A stretch of DNA of 55,404 nucleotides from Pseudoxanthomonas sp. (GCF_024710765.1 NZ_JANJUE010000016.1:1-55404), one strand, 5' to 3'; positions 46,384-55,404 are shown, counted from the stretch's first letter. Notes: a model not told the origin generated them from the letters alone. Numbers and translations are program-made.

Positions 46384-46546
46384 GGCAGGGTCCGATGCGT
46401 GGCGAATGCGCGACAGGCTGCCGGATCCGCGTTGGCTTCCCGAGTGCACATCGTCCCCATGACCATTGTCGGGGCCCTTGTTTTAACGTGATGTTTACTT
46501 CCACGTCGGCACCATGCAGGCCCGCCCCTGCCGCAAAGCCGCACAC

Positions 46547-47101
46547 ATGACGAAACGCCCGCTCGCACTGCGTCTGGTTTTCCTGGCCGGATGGATGTTG
46601 TTCACGGGCGTGGCGCTGGCGGCGGAACCCTCCGACGCGGACATCGAGAAACTGCTGCAGGCCTCGCGCGCGGAAAGCATGCTCAACGCGATCATCCCGC
46701 AAATGGAAACCATGCAGCGCCAGCAGTTCGACCAGCTGATGGCGGGCAAGGAGATGAGCGCCGAGCAGCGCGCCGAGGCCGACCGGATCATGGCCAAGAC
46801 CAACGAGATCATGCGCAAGGCGCTGTCCTGGCAGGAGATGCGCCCGCTGTACGTGGACGTCTACAAGAAGACCTTCACCCGCGAGGACGTGCGCGCGATC
46901 ACCAAGTTCTACGAGAGCCCGGCCGGCCGCAGCCTGCTCGACAAGACGCCCGCGCTGATGCAGAACCTGATGGGCGCCATCCAGCAGAAGATGGTGCCGA
47001 TGATGGAAGAGCTGCAGGCCGAGATCCAGAACGTCACCCCGGCGCCGGTACCCGCTCCGCCGGTCACCCCGTCGCAGCCGCGCCGCAAGAAAAAGCGCTG
47101 A
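46547..47101 (+). CDS. Exported DUF2059-family protein
   Basis: The 184-residue protein has a signal peptide (about 1-26, ending ALAAEP). A helical DUF2059 domain follows (AITKFYESPAGRSLLDKTPALMQNLM near residues 118-145 is the family core). The tail is Pro-rich and ends in RRKKKR. It is periplasmic, function unknown. The ATG at 46547 is preferred over one 33 bases earlier because the signal peptide starts there. Confidence 0.87.
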   Translation: MTKRPLALRLVFLAGWMLFTGVALAAEPSDADIEKLLQASRAESMLNAIIPQMETMQRQQFDQLMAGKEMSAEQRAEADRIMAKTNEIMRKALSWQEMRPLYVDVYKKTFTREDVRAITKFYESPAGRSLLDKTPALMQNLMGAIQQKMVPMMEELQAEIQNVTPAPVPAPPVTPSQPRRKKKR

Positions 47102-47179
47102 CCCGGCGCGGAACTTGAACCACCGGGCCCTCCACCCGGGCGAACCCCCGCCGTTCCGGTCGCCAAAACAGGCTCCGCG

Positions 47180-47902
47180 CTACGCCAGCAGCGGGTCGGC
47201 GGGCAGTTGCGCGCGCATCGGCAGGCGCCAATCGATCGGGGCCTGGCCGCGCTCCTGCAGGTAGCGGTTGGCCGCCGAGAAATGCCCGCAACCCAGGAAA
47301 CCCCGGTGCGCCGACAGCGGCGAGGGATGCGGCGCGCGCAGCACCCGGTGCCGGCGCGCATCGATGACCTTGCCCTTGGCCTGCGCGTAACTGCCCCAGA
47401 GCAGGAACACCAGTCCCTCGCGCTCGTGCGCCAGCGTCTCGATGACATGGTCGGTGAACCCTTCCCAGCCCTTGCCCTGGTGGGCGCCCGCGCGCGATTC
47501 CTCGACGGTCAGCACCGCGTTCAACAGCAGCACGCCCTGCCGCGCCCACGGCAGCAGGCAGCCGTGATCCGGCGGCGCGATGCCCAGGTCGGCCTGGATT
47601 TCCTTGTAGATGTTGATCAGCGACGGCGGCACCGGCACGCCCGGCCGCACCGAGAAGCACAAGCCGTGCGCCTGGCCCGGCCCGTGGTACGGATCCTGGC
47701 CCAGAATCACCACCTTGGCCGCGCCGAACGGCGTGGCCTCGAAAGCGGCGAAGATCTGCGGTCCGGGTGGATAGATGCGCGCACCCGCGGCCTTGCGCTG
47801 GCGCAGGAACTCGGACAACGCCTGCATCTCCGGCCGCAGCAGCCAGTCACCGACGTGCTGCTTCCAGGACGGTTCGAGTTTGATGCGTTCGGTGTCGGAC
47901 AT
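47180..47902 (-). CDS. ung: Uracil-DNA glycosylase
   Basis: Ung removes uracil from DNA at the start of base excision repair. The 240-residue family 1 enzyme has [18 protein letters not shown] with catalytic Asp 70 and the C-terminal [11 protein letters not shown] with catalytic His. The start at 47902 gives the normal N-terminus [15 protein letters not shown]. The frame is open upstream only through the GGATTGG repeat hairpin. Confidence 0.96.
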   Translation of the reverse strand: MSDTERIKLEPSWKQHVGDWLLRPEMQALSEFLRQRKAAGARIYPPGPQIFAAFEATPFGAAKVVILGQDPYHGPGQAHGLCFSVRPGVPVPPSLINIYKEIQADLGIAPPDHGCLLPWARQGVLLLNAVLTVEESRAGAHQGKGWEGFTDHVIETLAHEREGLVFLLWGSYAQAKGKVIDARRHRVLRAPHPSPLSAHRGFLGCGHFSAANRYLQERGQAPIDWRLPMRAQLPADPLLA

Positions 47903-47909
47903 TGGCGAA

Positions 47910-47996
47910 GGGATTGGGGATTGGGGATTCGGGATTGGCATGTTACCCAACACGTCCCTCGCCCTTGCCAATCCCCAATCCCCAATCCCCAATCCC
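47910..47996. repeat. Long GGATTGG-type inverted repeat between ung and the response regulator
   Basis: The left arm 47910-47940 is built of GGGATT/GGGGATT units and the right arm 47966-47996 is its reverse complement in 30 of 31 positions, enclosing a 25-base loop. The right arm has four CAATCCC units. Repeats of this kind are scattered in xanthomonad intergenic regions. Here it separates the 3' end of the response regulator gene from the start of ung on the same strand, and could end or attenuate transcription. Confidence 0.8.
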
Positions 47997-48002
47997 GGCA
48001 AT

Positions 48003-48830
48003 TCAACGCCCTTCCATCCGCGCCAGGCGCAGCTGGAACAGCACCTTGGTCACCAGCAGGCGTTCCTCGATCGGCTTGAGCACCAGGTCGTTGGCGCCGG
48101 CCTGCAGCAGCACGGCCTGGTTGTCGCGGTTGCTGTCGCCGGTCATCACCAGGATCGGCAGGCGGCGCTTGCCGTAGGCGAAGTCGATGCGGATCCGCTG
48201 CACCACGTCGCGGCCGCTGAGTTCGCCCTTCAGGGTCACGTCGGTCAGCACCAGATCGAAGCGGTGGGTCGAAAGGCCCAATGATTCGGCGGTGAGCAGG
48301 GCAAAAGCGTCCTCGGCGCGCAGCACGTGCACGACATTGAGCGATTGCCGCTCCAGCATGCGCTTGGTGGTCTCGGCGACCACCCGGCTGTCTTCCACGT
48401 ACAGCACGGTCGCGCCGGGAATCGGTTCGGGTTGCACGTAGCCGCGGATGAACGTGGCCAGCGCCTCGTGTCCCAGCGACTTGTCGAAGTAGTCGGTGAC
48501 GTAATCGTTGAAGCGGCGCTCTTCCAGGTGCTGCTGGGCATCGCCGGACACCACGATCACCGGCACATAGGCCTGGCCGGAAGCCTCGCGCACGCTGCGC
48601 GCGATCTCCATTCCATCACCATCGCGCAGCGCCAGTGCGGTGGTGACCAGGTGGATTTCACCCTCGGCCAGCGCCTTGCGGGCTTCGGCGATGCTGGCGC
48701 AGCCGATCACGTTGACCCCGGGCAGATCCCGTTCGAGCACGTCGGCGATGAGTTTGCGCACCAGTTTGGAACCGTCGACCACCATCACCCGGGGGGCGTC
48801 GCTGATGAGATGCCGGAGCGCGTCGGACAT
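48003..48830 (-). CDS. Response regulator with two receiver domains, first one degenerate
   Basis: The 275-residue protein has two REC domains and no output domain. In the first (about 13-128), the position of the phosphorylated Asp is Ala 65 (HLVTTALAL), although Lys 117 and part of the acidic pocket remain. The second (about 140-270) has Asp 197 in [10 protein letters not shown], an acidic pair (VEDS) and LKP, so it should be phosphorylated. It starts 9 bases after ftsX on the same strand, in an apparent ftsE-ftsX unit. No histidine kinase is nearby. It probably acts by protein contact. Confidence 0.88.
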   Translation of the reverse strand: MSDALRHLISDAPRVMVVDGSKLVRKLIADVLERDLPGVNVIGCASIAEARKALAEGEIHLVTTALALRDGDGMEIARSVREASGQAYVPVIVVSGDAQQHLEERRFNDYVTDYFDKSLGHEALATFIRGYVQPEPIPGATVLYVEDSRVVAETTKRMLERQSLNVVHVLRAEDAFALLTAESLGLSTHRFDLVLTDVTLKGELSGRDVVQRIRIDFAYGKRRLPILVMTGDSNRDNQAVLLQAGANDLVLKPIEERLLVTKVLFQLRLARMEGR

Positions 48831-48839
48831 GCGGGCGGG

Positions 48840-49781
48840 TCAGGTGGCGGTCGGGCGAGTCTGCCGCAAGAAGTGGCCGGTCACCAGCCACGCCCCCAGC
48901 CAGCCGACCACGGTCGCGCCGGCCAGCACCGCGCCGGCGCGCAGCGGGTCCAGGCCGGCCAGGGCGAAGCGGCTGCCGTAGCTCTGCGCCAGGGTCGCCA
49001 GCGGCGCCTGCAACGCGGCGGCGGCGGCGACCAGCAGGCCCAGGGCGATGGCGCCGGCCACCAGGCCGTACCAGGCGCCCAGGTAGATGAAGGGTCGGCG
49101 GATGAAGCCATCGGTGGCGCCCAGCAGTTGCAGCACGCCGATTTCCTCGCGCCGCGACTGGATGTCCAGGCGCACGGTATTGCCCACCACCAGCAGCGCG
49201 CCGATACCGAACAGCGCCGCCAGCACCCAGACCAGGCGTTCGCCGAAGCCGAGCCAACCGCGCAGGCGATCACGCCACTGCGCGTCGTGCTGCACCAGAT
49301 CCGCTTCGGGCAGGCGCTCCAGCGTCGCCACCAGTCCGGCTTCGTCGCCGCGCGGGGTGATCTGCAGCAGCGCCGGCAACGGATTGCCTTCCAGCGCGTC
49401 CAGGCTGGCGCCCAGGCCGCTGCGCTCGCGGAACTCGGCCAGTCCCTGTTCCGGCGTGCGCAGTTCGACCTTGGCCACGTCGGCGCGGCCACCCAGCTGG
49501 ACCGCCAGCACCCGTGCGCGCGGCACCGGCACGTCGAGCTTGAGGAAGACGTCGATCTCGCGCGAATCGCTGACGTCGCCGGCGAACTGCTCGACGTTCG
49601 CCAGCGCCAGCCACAGGCCCAGCGGCAACACGAACGCCACCGCCATCACCCCGATGGTCAGCACCGTGGCCCAGGGCCGGCGCACCAGCCGGCCCAGGCT
49701 GGAAACGAAGCTGTAGAGATGCTGGTCCAGCCAGATGCCGAAGCCCGAACGCGGACGCGAAAAGCGGTTGCTGTCGTTCAT
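48840..49781 (-). CDS. ftsX: Cell division ABC transporter permease FtsX
   Basis: FtsX with FtsE passes ATP-driven conformational signals across the inner membrane to activate septal peptidoglycan hydrolases through EnvC-like partners. The 313-residue protein has a cytoplasmic N-terminus, TM1 (about 40-62), a large periplasmic loop and three further TM segments (about 175, 225, 285) with NTVRLDIQSRREEIGVLQLLGATDGFIRRPF between. The start overlaps the ftsE stop (ATGA). Confidence 0.95.
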   Translation of the reverse strand: MNDSNRFSRPRSGFGIWLDQHLYSFVSSLGRLVRRPWATVLTIGVMAVAFVLPLGLWLALANVEQFAGDVSDSREIDVFLKLDVPVPRARVLAVQLGGRADVAKVELRTPEQGLAEFRERSGLGASLDALEGNPLPALLQITPRGDEAGLVATLERLPEADLVQHDAQWRDRLRGWLGFGERLVWVLAALFGIGALLVVGNTVRLDIQSRREEIGVLQLLGATDGFIRRPFIYLGAWYGLVAGAIALGLLVAAAAALQAPLATLAQSYGSRFALAGLDPLRAGAVLAGATVVGWLGAWLVTGHFLRQTRPTAT

Positions 49782-50464
49782 TCGGCCAGATCCGCCGGCG
49801 AGATGTCGTCGACCAGCTGGCCGTGGTCCAGCACCAGCACGCGCTTGCGCATGCGCTTGAGCAGGGCCAGGTCATGGCTCACCACCAGCACGCTGGTGCC
49901 ACGCTCGGGCATCGAGGCGAACAGTTCCATGATTTCCGCGGCCAGGGTCGGATCGAGGTTGCCGGTCGGCTCGTCGGCCACCAGCAGCTTGGGTTCGGCG
50001 ACGATCGCGCGGGCGATGCCCACGCGCTGCTGTTCGCCGGCCGAAAGTTGGGTCGGCAACGCCTTTTCGCGATGGCCCAGTCCCAGCCGCGCCAGCACTT
50101 CGCGTACCCGCTTCTGGATGTCGGCGCGCCGCTCTCCGCGCAGGATCAGCGGCAGCGAGACGTTCTCCATGATGGTGCGATCGGTCAGCAGGCGGTGATC
50201 CTGGTGGACCGCGCCGACTTCGCGGCGATGCAGCGGAATGCGGCCGCCGCGCACCTTGAGCAGGTTGCGCCCGGCGAACAACACCGCGCCGCGGCTGGGC
50301 CGTTCGCTCAGGTGGATCAGCTTGAGCAGCGTGCTCTTGCCGGCGCCGGAGTGGCCGGTGACGAACAGCATCTCGCCTTCGGCCACTTCGAAGTTGACCT
50401 CCGACAGCGCCGTGTGGCCGCCGGGGTACTGTTTGCTGACGTTTTCGAATCGAAGCACGCTCAT
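49778..50464 (-). CDS. ftsE: Cell division ATP-binding protein FtsE
   Basis: The 228-residue ABC ATPase has Walker A GHSGAGKSTLL, the signature LSAGEQQRV and Walker B LLVADEPTGNLD, and starts MSVLRFENVSKQYPGG as usual for FtsE. It forms the ATPase part of FtsEX. It is the first gene of the ftsE-ftsX-regulator unit. Confidence 0.97.
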   Translation of the reverse strand: MSVLRFENVSKQYPGGHTALSEVNFEVAEGEMLFVTGHSGAGKSTLLKLIHLSERPSRGAVLFAGRNLLKVRGGRIPLHRREVGAVHQDHRLLTDRTIMENVSLPLILRGERRADIQKRVREVLARLGLGHREKALPTQLSAGEQQRVGIARAIVAEPKLLVADEPTGNLDPTLAAEIMELFASMPERGTSVLVVSHDLALLKRMRKRVLVLDHGQLVDDISPADLAE

Positions 50465-50551
50465 GCCGCGATTATGCCGGAGCGTGGAACGCGGAAGCGA
50501 TCCCCGCGCATCGCCGGCACCGATACGCGACCGGTGCCGGCCGGGCCGGCG

Positions 50552-52240
50552 TCAGCCGCCGACCAGCGACTTCAGCTTGCGGCCCAGGCGGCTGAAGAAA
50601 GAGGGCTTCTCGTGCTTGTCGACCGCCGCTGCGGCGGATGCGGCGGCCACGGGCGTTGCCACGGCGGCCGTCTCGGCGCCTTCCACCGGACGTCCATGGC
50701 GACGGCGGCGGCGCTTGCGCGGCGCGCGCTCGCCTTCGGCCTGCGGCGCCGGGGCGGCGGCCGGGGTAGCAGCGGCGGAGGGAACTCCCGCGGCCGCATG
50801 ATCGGGGCGGGGCGGACGCGGCGGGCGCGGCTTGCCGTCACCGCGCGGCGCGCCATCGCGGCGTTCGCCGCGACCACGTTCGCCACTGCTGCCACCACCG
50901 CCACCGCTGCGACGACGGTTGCCCTGGCCGGAACCGGAGCGCCCGCCACCGCGGCGCTGTTCCTCGGCGCTGCGCTGTTCGCGTGCCTCGCGGAAAATCT
51001 GGCCGATGCTCTCGTCTTCCTCGCCCTCGGCGCCTTCCACCGGCGCGCGCTCGGGACGCGGCAGCGCGGTCAGCACCTCAGGGGTCACCGCTTCGACCGG
51101 AATCTTCTGCTCGATGTACGCCTCGATGTCGGGCAGCGACATCGCATAACGCTCGCAGGCGAAACTGATCGCGTCACCCTCGGCACCCAGGCGGGCGGTG
51201 CGGCCGATGCGGTGGACATAATCCTCGGCATCGAACGGCAGATCGTAGTTGTAGACGTGCGAGACGCCATCGATAGGCAGGCCGCGCGCGGCCACGTCGG
51301 TGGCAACCAGGATTTCCAGCTGGCCCTTCTGGAAGCGGTTGAGCAGGGTCTCGCGCTTCTTCTGCGGCACGTCGCCGGACAGCACGCCGACCCGGTAGCC
51401 GGCCCGTTCCAGCGCGCGGGCGACGCGTTCGACGAACGCCTTGGTGTTGACGAACACCATCGTGCGCGCGCCCTCGCTGCGCGACAGCAGGCCCAGCAGC
51501 AGCGGGATCTTCTCTTCGTCGGCCGGGAAGTACATGCGCTGGCGGACCCGCGCGGCGGTAACCGTCTCGGCCTCCACCACCAGCTTCTCCGGCTCGTTCA
51601 TGTGCTCGTAGGCCAGCTCCAGCACGCGATGGCTGAGGGTGGCGCTGAACAGCAGGGTCTGGCGCTCGGTGCGGATCGGCATGCGCCGCAGCAGGAACCG
51701 GATGTCCTTGATGAAGCCCAGGTCGAACATGCGGTCGGCCTCGTCCAGCACGCAGACCTCGCAGGCGTGCAGGGAGACGACCTTGTGCTGCTTGACGTAG
51801 TCGATCAGGCGGCCCGGGGTGGCGATGATCACGTCCACGCCCTGCTGCAGCAGCTCGCGCTGCTTGTCGTAGTCCACGCCGCCGTAGACCAGGGCGAAGC
51901 GCAGGCCCAGGTCGGCGCCGAACTTCACCGCGTCCTTGTGGATCTGGATGGCCAGCTCGCGGGTCGGCGCCAGAATCAGCGCGCGCGGGTCTTCCGGCTT
52001 GCGCTCGGCCAGGGCCGGGCGCGACAGCAGGCGGTTCATCACCGCCACCAGGAAGGCCAGGGTCTTGCCGGTGCCGGTCTGGGCCTGGCCGGCGACGTCG
52101 CGTCCGGCCAGCGCGACCGGCAGGGTCAGCGCCTGAATGGGGGTGCAGCGGGAAAAACCGGCGTTCTCAAGCCCGGCCAGCAGGGCCGGATGCAGGTCGA
52201 ACGAGGTAAAAGTAATGTCGGTTAAAGGTTTGTCGCTCAT
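50552..52240 (-). CDS. rhlB: DEAD-box RNA helicase RhlB
   Basis: RhlB unwinds structured RNA, in enterobacteria as part of the RNA degradosome. The 562-residue protein has the Q motif region, [18 protein letters not shown] ([13 protein letters not shown]), SAT and [10 protein letters not shown] in order (about residues 20-390). A long low-complexity tail rich in Gly, Arg, Ala and Pro follows (about 420-562), ending [16 protein letters not shown], likely for RNA or partner binding. The start at 52240 has GAAG upstream. Divergent from trxA, as in E. coli. The 223-base gap between them (52241-52463) shows no gene and no clear promoter pair. Confidence 0.93.
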   Translation of the reverse strand: MSDKPLTDITFTSFDLHPALLAGLENAGFSRCTPIQALTLPVALAGRDVAGQAQTGTGKTLAFLVAVMNRLLSRPALAERKPEDPRALILAPTRELAIQIHKDAVKFGADLGLRFALVYGGVDYDKQRELLQQGVDVIIATPGRLIDYVKQHKVVSLHACEVCVLDEADRMFDLGFIKDIRFLLRRMPIRTERQTLLFSATLSHRVLELAYEHMNEPEKLVVEAETVTAARVRQRMYFPADEEKIPLLLGLLSRSEGARTMVFVNTKAFVERVARALERAGYRVGVLSGDVPQKKRETLLNRFQKGQLEILVATDVAARGLPIDGVSHVYNYDLPFDAEDYVHRIGRTARLGAEGDAISFACERYAMSLPDIEAYIEQKIPVEAVTPEVLTALPRPERAPVEGAEGEEDESIGQIFREAREQRSAEEQRRGGGRSGSGQGNRRRSGGGGGSSGERGRGERRDGAPRGDGKPRPPRPPRPDHAAAGVPSAAATPAAAPAPQAEGERAPRKRRRRRHGRPVEGAETAAVATPVAAASAAAAVDKHEKPSFFSRLGRKLKSLVGG

Positions 52241-52463
52241 GCTTTCTTCTTTGCGCCGCAGTGTTCCGTTGGCGCGACTGATAAGGGACTGCTCGTGCTT
52301 GCATCGCCGTCGGCGGCGTCGCAAACTGCGCCCCCAAAGCCGGATCGCGCGGCCGCCAGGATGGCTTGATCTGGCCGCGGAACGCCCCAGTTTACCCCAA
52401 TAGAGGTGGCCGTCCCCGGCCCCCATCCGTCCGCGGCCCGCCGCGGCTCCGCAGGAGAACCCA

Positions 52464-52805
52464 GTGAGCGAAAAAGTAACCCATGTCGGCGACGCCGATT
52501 TCGAGGCCGCCGTGCTGCAGTCCGACGAGCCCGTTCTGGTTGATTTCTGGGCCGAATGGTGCGGCCCGTGCAAGATGATCGCCCCGGTCCTGGACGAGCT
52601 GGCCCAGACCTATGACGGCCGCCTGAAGGTGGTCAAGCTCAACGTGGACGAGAACCGCGCCACCGCCATCAAGTACCACGTCCGCAACATCCCGCTGCTG
52701 CTGCTGTTCAAGGACGGCCAGGTCCAGGCGACCCAGGTCGGCGCGGTCGGCAAGGGCCAGCTGACCCAGATGATCGACAAGACGCTCGGCGCCCAGACCG
52801 CCTGA
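52464..52805 (+). CDS. trxA: Thioredoxin
   Basis: The 113-residue protein has the redox site WCGPCK, the DFWAEW start of the fold and the cis-Pro in NIPLLLLF (the family usually has RGIPT or similar; Pro-Leu here). It reduces protein disulfides in the cytoplasm. The start is GTG at 52464 with AGGAG 7 bases upstream. Its place between rhlB and rho is conserved. Confidence 0.95.
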   Translation: MSEKVTHVGDADFEAAVLQSDEPVLVDFWAEWCGPCKMIAPVLDELAQTYDGRLKVVKLNVDENRATAIKYHVRNIPLLLLFKDGQVQATQVGAVGKGQLTQMIDKTLGAQTA

Positions 52806-52860
52806 GCCGGTCCGGCCGGATTCCCGGCTGAACCCGTGCGAACCCGTTGCGGCCCGGCGC

Positions 52861-52889
52861 TTGCCGTCGCCGCAACGCGGTGCTAGTGT
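52861..52889 (+). promoter_or_regulatory. Predicted rho promoter
   Basis: TTGCCG (52861-52866), a 17-base spacer, TAGTGT (52884-52889), about 110 bases before the rho start. The leader (about 52896-52998) could host the known Rho autoregulation; no specific attenuator was identified. Confidence 0.45.
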
Positions 52890-52998
52890 CCGCACATCCG
52901 GCGCCTTTTCTGCGCCGCACCCTTCTGAGTCAACACACTCCCCGACCTGCCGCCGCGCGTTCCAGCCGGCGCTCGCCACCTTAGCGAGGAATCGCACT

Positions 52999-54696
52999 TT
53001 GTCCGACAGTAGCAACGAAACCGGCGCCCCCGCCGAGAAGCGCGTGCGCAAGCCGCGCGTCGCCAAATCCGCTCCCGAAGCCGCCGCCGCGGCGCCTCCG
53101 GCCGAAGCGCCGGCCCCCGCAGCGCCCCCGCCTCCCGCGCCCGCTCCGGCTCCCGCCGTCGAAGCGACGCGCGCCACCGCGCCCGCCCACCAGGAAAGTG
53201 CCGGCGATGCCGGCGGCGGCCAGTCGCCGCAGGGCCAGGCTGACGGCGAACCGCGCGAGCAGCGCGACGGCAACCGCTTCAACAACAACAACCGCCGCGA
53301 CCGCTTCCGCAACCGCCGTGACCGCGAGCGCAACCGTGGCGGCTACAACGACGGCATGCCCGGCGACGGCAACGGCGGCGGCAACGAGAATTACGTGCCG
53401 CGCCAGATGCCGAGCGTTCCGGAAGGGTTCCCGCAGTACTCGCTGGGCGACCTCAAGCGCATGCCGGCGCCCAAGCTGCTGGAAATCGCCGAGCAGCTGA
53501 ACATCCAGGAGGGCGTCGCCCGCGCCCGCAAGCAGGACGTGATCTTCGCCCTGCTGAAGGTGCTGACCCGCCACGGCGAAGGCGTGGCCGCCGACGGCGT
53601 GCTGGAAATCCTGCCGGATGGCTTCGGCTTCCTGCGCGCGGCCGAGGCCAGCTACCTCGCCGGCCCGGACGACGTCTACATCAGCCCCAGCCAGATCCGC
53701 CGCTTCAACCTGCGCACCGGCGACCACCTGTCCGGCCGCATCCGCTTCCCGAAGGACGGCGAGCGCTACTTCGCGCTGTCGACCATCGACACCATCAACG
53801 GCGAGCCGCTGGAAGCGTCGAAGAACAAGGTGCTGTTCGAGAACCTGACCCCGCTGTTCCCGCGTCGCCGCTTCACCCTGGAGCGCGGCAACGGATCGTC
53901 GGAGGACATCGCCGGCCGCATCCTCGACCTGATGGCGCCGCAGGGCAAGGGCCAGCGCGCGCTGATCGTGTCGCCGCCCAAGGCCGGCAAGACGATCATG
54001 ATGCAGCAGATCGCCACCGCCATCACCACCAACCACCCCGACGTGCACCTGATCGTGCTGCTGGTGGACGAGCGTCCGGAAGAAGTCACCGAAATGCAGC
54101 GCACCGTGCGCGGTGAAGTGGTGTCCTCGACCTTCGACGAACCCGCCGCCCGCCACGTGCAGGTCGCCGAGATGGTGATCGAGCGCGCCAAGCGCCTGGT
54201 CGAGCACAAGAAGGACGTGGTGATCATGCTCGACTCGATCACCCGCCTGGCCCGCGCCTACAACAACGTCGTGCCCAGCTCCGGCAAGGTGCTGACCGGC
54301 GGCGTGGACGCCAACGCCCTGCACCGCCCGAAGCGTTTCTTCGGCGCCGCGCGCAATGTCGAGGAAGGCGGTTCGCTGACCATCATCGCCACCGCGCTGG
54401 TCGAGACCGGCAGCAAGATGGACGAGGTGATCTACGAAGAGTTCAAGGGCACCGGCAACAGCGAAGTGCACCTGAACCGCCGCATCACCGAGAAGCGCGT
54501 CTACCCGGCCATCGACATCAACCGCTCCGGCACCCGCCGCGAGGATCTGCTGATCGAACCGGAACTGCTGCAGAAGATCTGGATCCTGCGCAAGCTGCTC
54601 CATCCGATGGACGAAATCGCCGCGATGGAGTTCCTGCTGGACAAGATGAAGAACACCAAGTCCAACGACGAGTTCTTCGCTTCGATGAAGCGCTGA
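52999..54696 (+). CDS. rho: Transcription termination factor Rho with extended N-terminal region
   Basis: Rho is the hexameric RNA-dependent ATPase that ends untranslated transcripts. The 565-residue protein is about 145 residues longer than E. coli Rho. The extra part comprises an Ala/Pro/Glu segment (about 15-75) and an Arg/Asn/Gly/Asp-rich segment (about 80-130) before the Rho-N domain ([11 protein letters not shown], near 157). The cold-shock-like RNA-binding domain (GFGFLR), Walker [13 protein letters not shown] and the secondary RNA site follow intact. The start is TTG at 52999 with GAGGA 8 bases upstream; no better ATG is in frame nearby. Confidence 0.95.
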   Translation: MSDSSNETGAPAEKRVRKPRVAKSAPEAAAAAPPAEAPAPAAPPPPAPAPAPAVEATRATAPAHQESAGDAGGGQSPQGQADGEPREQRDGNRFNNNNRRDRFRNRRDRERNRGGYNDGMPGDGNGGGNENYVPRQMPSVPEGFPQYSLGDLKRMPAPKLLEIAEQLNIQEGVARARKQDVIFALLKVLTRHGEGVAADGVLEILPDGFGFLRAAEASYLAGPDDVYISPSQIRRFNLRTGDHLSGRIRFPKDGERYFALSTIDTINGEPLEASKNKVLFENLTPLFPRRRFTLERGNGSSEDIAGRILDLMAPQGKGQRALIVSPPKAGKTIMMQQIATAITTNHPDVHLIVLLVDERPEEVTEMQRTVRGEVVSSTFDEPAARHVQVAEMVIERAKRLVEHKKDVVIMLDSITRLARAYNNVVPSSGKVLTGGVDANALHRPKRFFGAARNVEEGGSLTIIATALVETGSKMDEVIYEEFKGTGNSEVHLNRRITEKRVYPAIDINRSGTRREDLLIEPELLQKIWILRKLLHPMDEIAAMEFLLDKMKNTKSNDEFFASMKR

Positions 54697-54728
54697 ACCC
54701 CGAAAACCCCGGGAAACAGTGCCCAGAG

Positions 54729-54757
54729 GGCCCTCCGGTCGAGCCGGTGGGCCTTTT
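54729..54757 (+). terminator. Rho-independent terminator after rho
   Basis: GGCCCTCCGG (54729-54738), loop of five, CCGGTGGGCC (54744-54753), then TTTT. One T-T mismatch interrupts the stem. Confidence 0.75.
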
Positions 54758-54782
54758 GTCTATCAGGCGTCCAAGGCCGGGT

Positions 54783-54805
54783 TTGACCACCGACCTTGAC
54801 CACCG
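54783..54805. repeat. Direct repeat upstream of the integrase gene
   Basis: TTGACCACCG occurs twice (54783-54792 and 54796-54805), 13 bases apart. It lies between the rho terminator and the integrase start codon, where an attachment site or integrase arm sites would be expected. Proof needs the other end of the element. Confidence 0.4.
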
Positions 54806-54838
54806 CGCAGCCGAAACCCCACCACCACGGCGGGGCAT

Positions 54839-55404
54839 ATGCGCAAAACCCAGTACCTCCAGCAACTCGGGCACTCTTGGTACCTGAGGGTCAAAGTTCC
54901 CACTGCCCTTCAAGGCCGCGTGGGCAGCACTCACATCCGCCGCGCGCTGGGTACCCGCGACCTTGATGAAGCCGTGCGCCGCAAGTGGGCGGCTCTGGCT
55001 CAGGTCCGCGCCTATCTGGACCAGCTGCGATCCGCAGCATCCCAGCCCCAAACCTCGCTCCCCGCCACGTTTGCAATTAATTGCACGCAATCGACGGAGA
55101 ACCCGGGATTGCAATCAATTGCAAATCTCGGCCAACCCCCTAAGCCAGTTCATGGCTTGGATTCCCTCGCCGAAAGATGGATAGAGGGCGCAGGAACTAC
55201 CAAGACCGTTCGCTACCAGCGCCGTCAGGCTTACGGCGAGCTCAGGAAGTTCTTGGGAAAGGACTGCACACCGGACTCGATATCCGGCCCTCTTGCGGCC
55301 GAATACGTAGACGTACGCCTGCTCAAGTCCAACGACAGCCCCGGCACCCGGCGGCGCAAGCTGAGCGCGCTGGGTGCGTTCTGGGAATGGATGTCGTCCC
55401 GAGG
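54839..55404 (+). CDS. Tyrosine recombinase/integrase, N-terminal part (cut by window end)
   Basis: The open frame from ATG 54839 gives at least 188 residues and runs off the window. It starts MRKTQYLQQLGHSWYLRVKVP, with RRALGTRDLDEAVRRKW, as in the DUF6538 N-terminal domain of phage-type integrases. A loose linker with two palindromes in its DNA (about residues 70-105) follows. Then comes a SAM-like core-binding domain (AGTTKTVRYQRRQAYGELRKFLG to TRRRKLSALGAFWEWM). The catalytic R-H-R-Y part must lie to the right. Lower GC and codons such as ATA and AAT fit recent transfer. Confidence 0.85.
   Translation, partial: MRKTQYLQQLGHSWYLRVKVPTALQGRVGSTHIRRALGTRDLDEAVRRKWAALAQVRAYLDQLRSAASQPQTSLPATFAINCTQSTENPGLQSIANLGQPPKPVHGLDSLAERWIEGAGTTKTVRYQRRQAYGELRKFLGKDCTPDSISGPLAAEYVDVRLLKSNDSPGTRRRKLSALGAFWEWMSSR
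55071..55124. repeat. Paired TTGCAATnnATTGCA palindromes inside the integrase gene
   Basis: TTGCAATTAATTGCA (55071-55085) and TTGCAATCAATTGCAA (55109-55124) share the form TTGCAAT, two bases, ATTGCA. Their starts are 38 bases apart, in the linker-coding part of the integrase gene. They could be binding sites for an element-encoded regulator or merely reflect repeated codons. Confidence 0.45.

Noticed and set aside
47910-47996. CRISPR-like array, because of repeated 7-base units
   Set aside because: The units are contiguous and arranged as one inverted repeat; there are no spacers and no cas genes.
54697-54838. Possible tRNA gene as integration site after rho
   Set aside because: No acceptor stem, T-loop GGTTCGAATC-like sequence or CCA end could be found.

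Overview
The window is a GC-rich chromosomal segment from a gammaproteobacterium. It is most likely a member of the Xanthomonadaceae (Lysobacter, Luteimonas or Pseudoxanthomonas type). The signs are the gene neighbourhoods (tyrS beside an rRNA operon, coaBC-dut-algC, speA/speE, rhlB/trxA/rho), the membrane-anchored long form of phosphomannomutase, the STN-type TonB receptor with FecI/FecR, and the family-typical GTAGGAGCGAC and GGATTGG intergenic repeats. The genus call is inference; no rRNA gene body lies in the window.

Layout. 1-315: promoter and leader of an rRNA operon that leaves the window leftwards. 315-8277: tyrS, an M23 peptidoglycan endopeptidase, anmK and ampG (peptidoglycan recycling) around a small ribbon-helix-helix protein, xth, pyrE and a secreted coiled-coil protein. 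8329-15798: the coaBC-dut-algC operon, radC, argS and a SPOR protein. 15950-25101: a YdfG-like dehydrogenase, speA, an M48 peptidase, speE, a lipoprotein, a P-II protein, ubiK and comM. These are mostly core genes.

25410-44307 is the more accessory part. It holds an exported phytochelatin-synthase-like protein and an AhpD-like protein divergent from an ECF41-type sigma factor, with two mirror-image promoter motifs between them. An S9 peptidase follows, then the glyoxylate operon aceBA opposite a LysR regulator with a perfect palindrome between them. Next come a beta-lactamase-fold hydrolase and an AraC/VOC pair. The section ends with a likely cyanophycin or beta-aspartyl-peptide utilisation locus: exported cyanophycinase and isoaspartyl peptidase divergent from a FecI-FecR-TonB receptor module.

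44403-54757 returns to core genes: acyltransferase, arfB, two secreted proteins, ung, a two-receiver response regulator downstream of ftsEX, and rhlB divergent from trxA and rho. Right after the rho terminator a tyrosine recombinase gene begins and runs off the window, so an integrated element probably starts there.

I found no tRNA gene, CRISPR array, transposase or obvious pseudogene. Nearly all long antisense frames are shadows produced by the high GC content. The best candidates for unusual biology are the paired ECF41 promoters, the exported cyanophycin-type locus with its own sigma/anti-sigma/receptor relay, the phytochelatin-synthase-like protein, and the element boundary downstream of rho.
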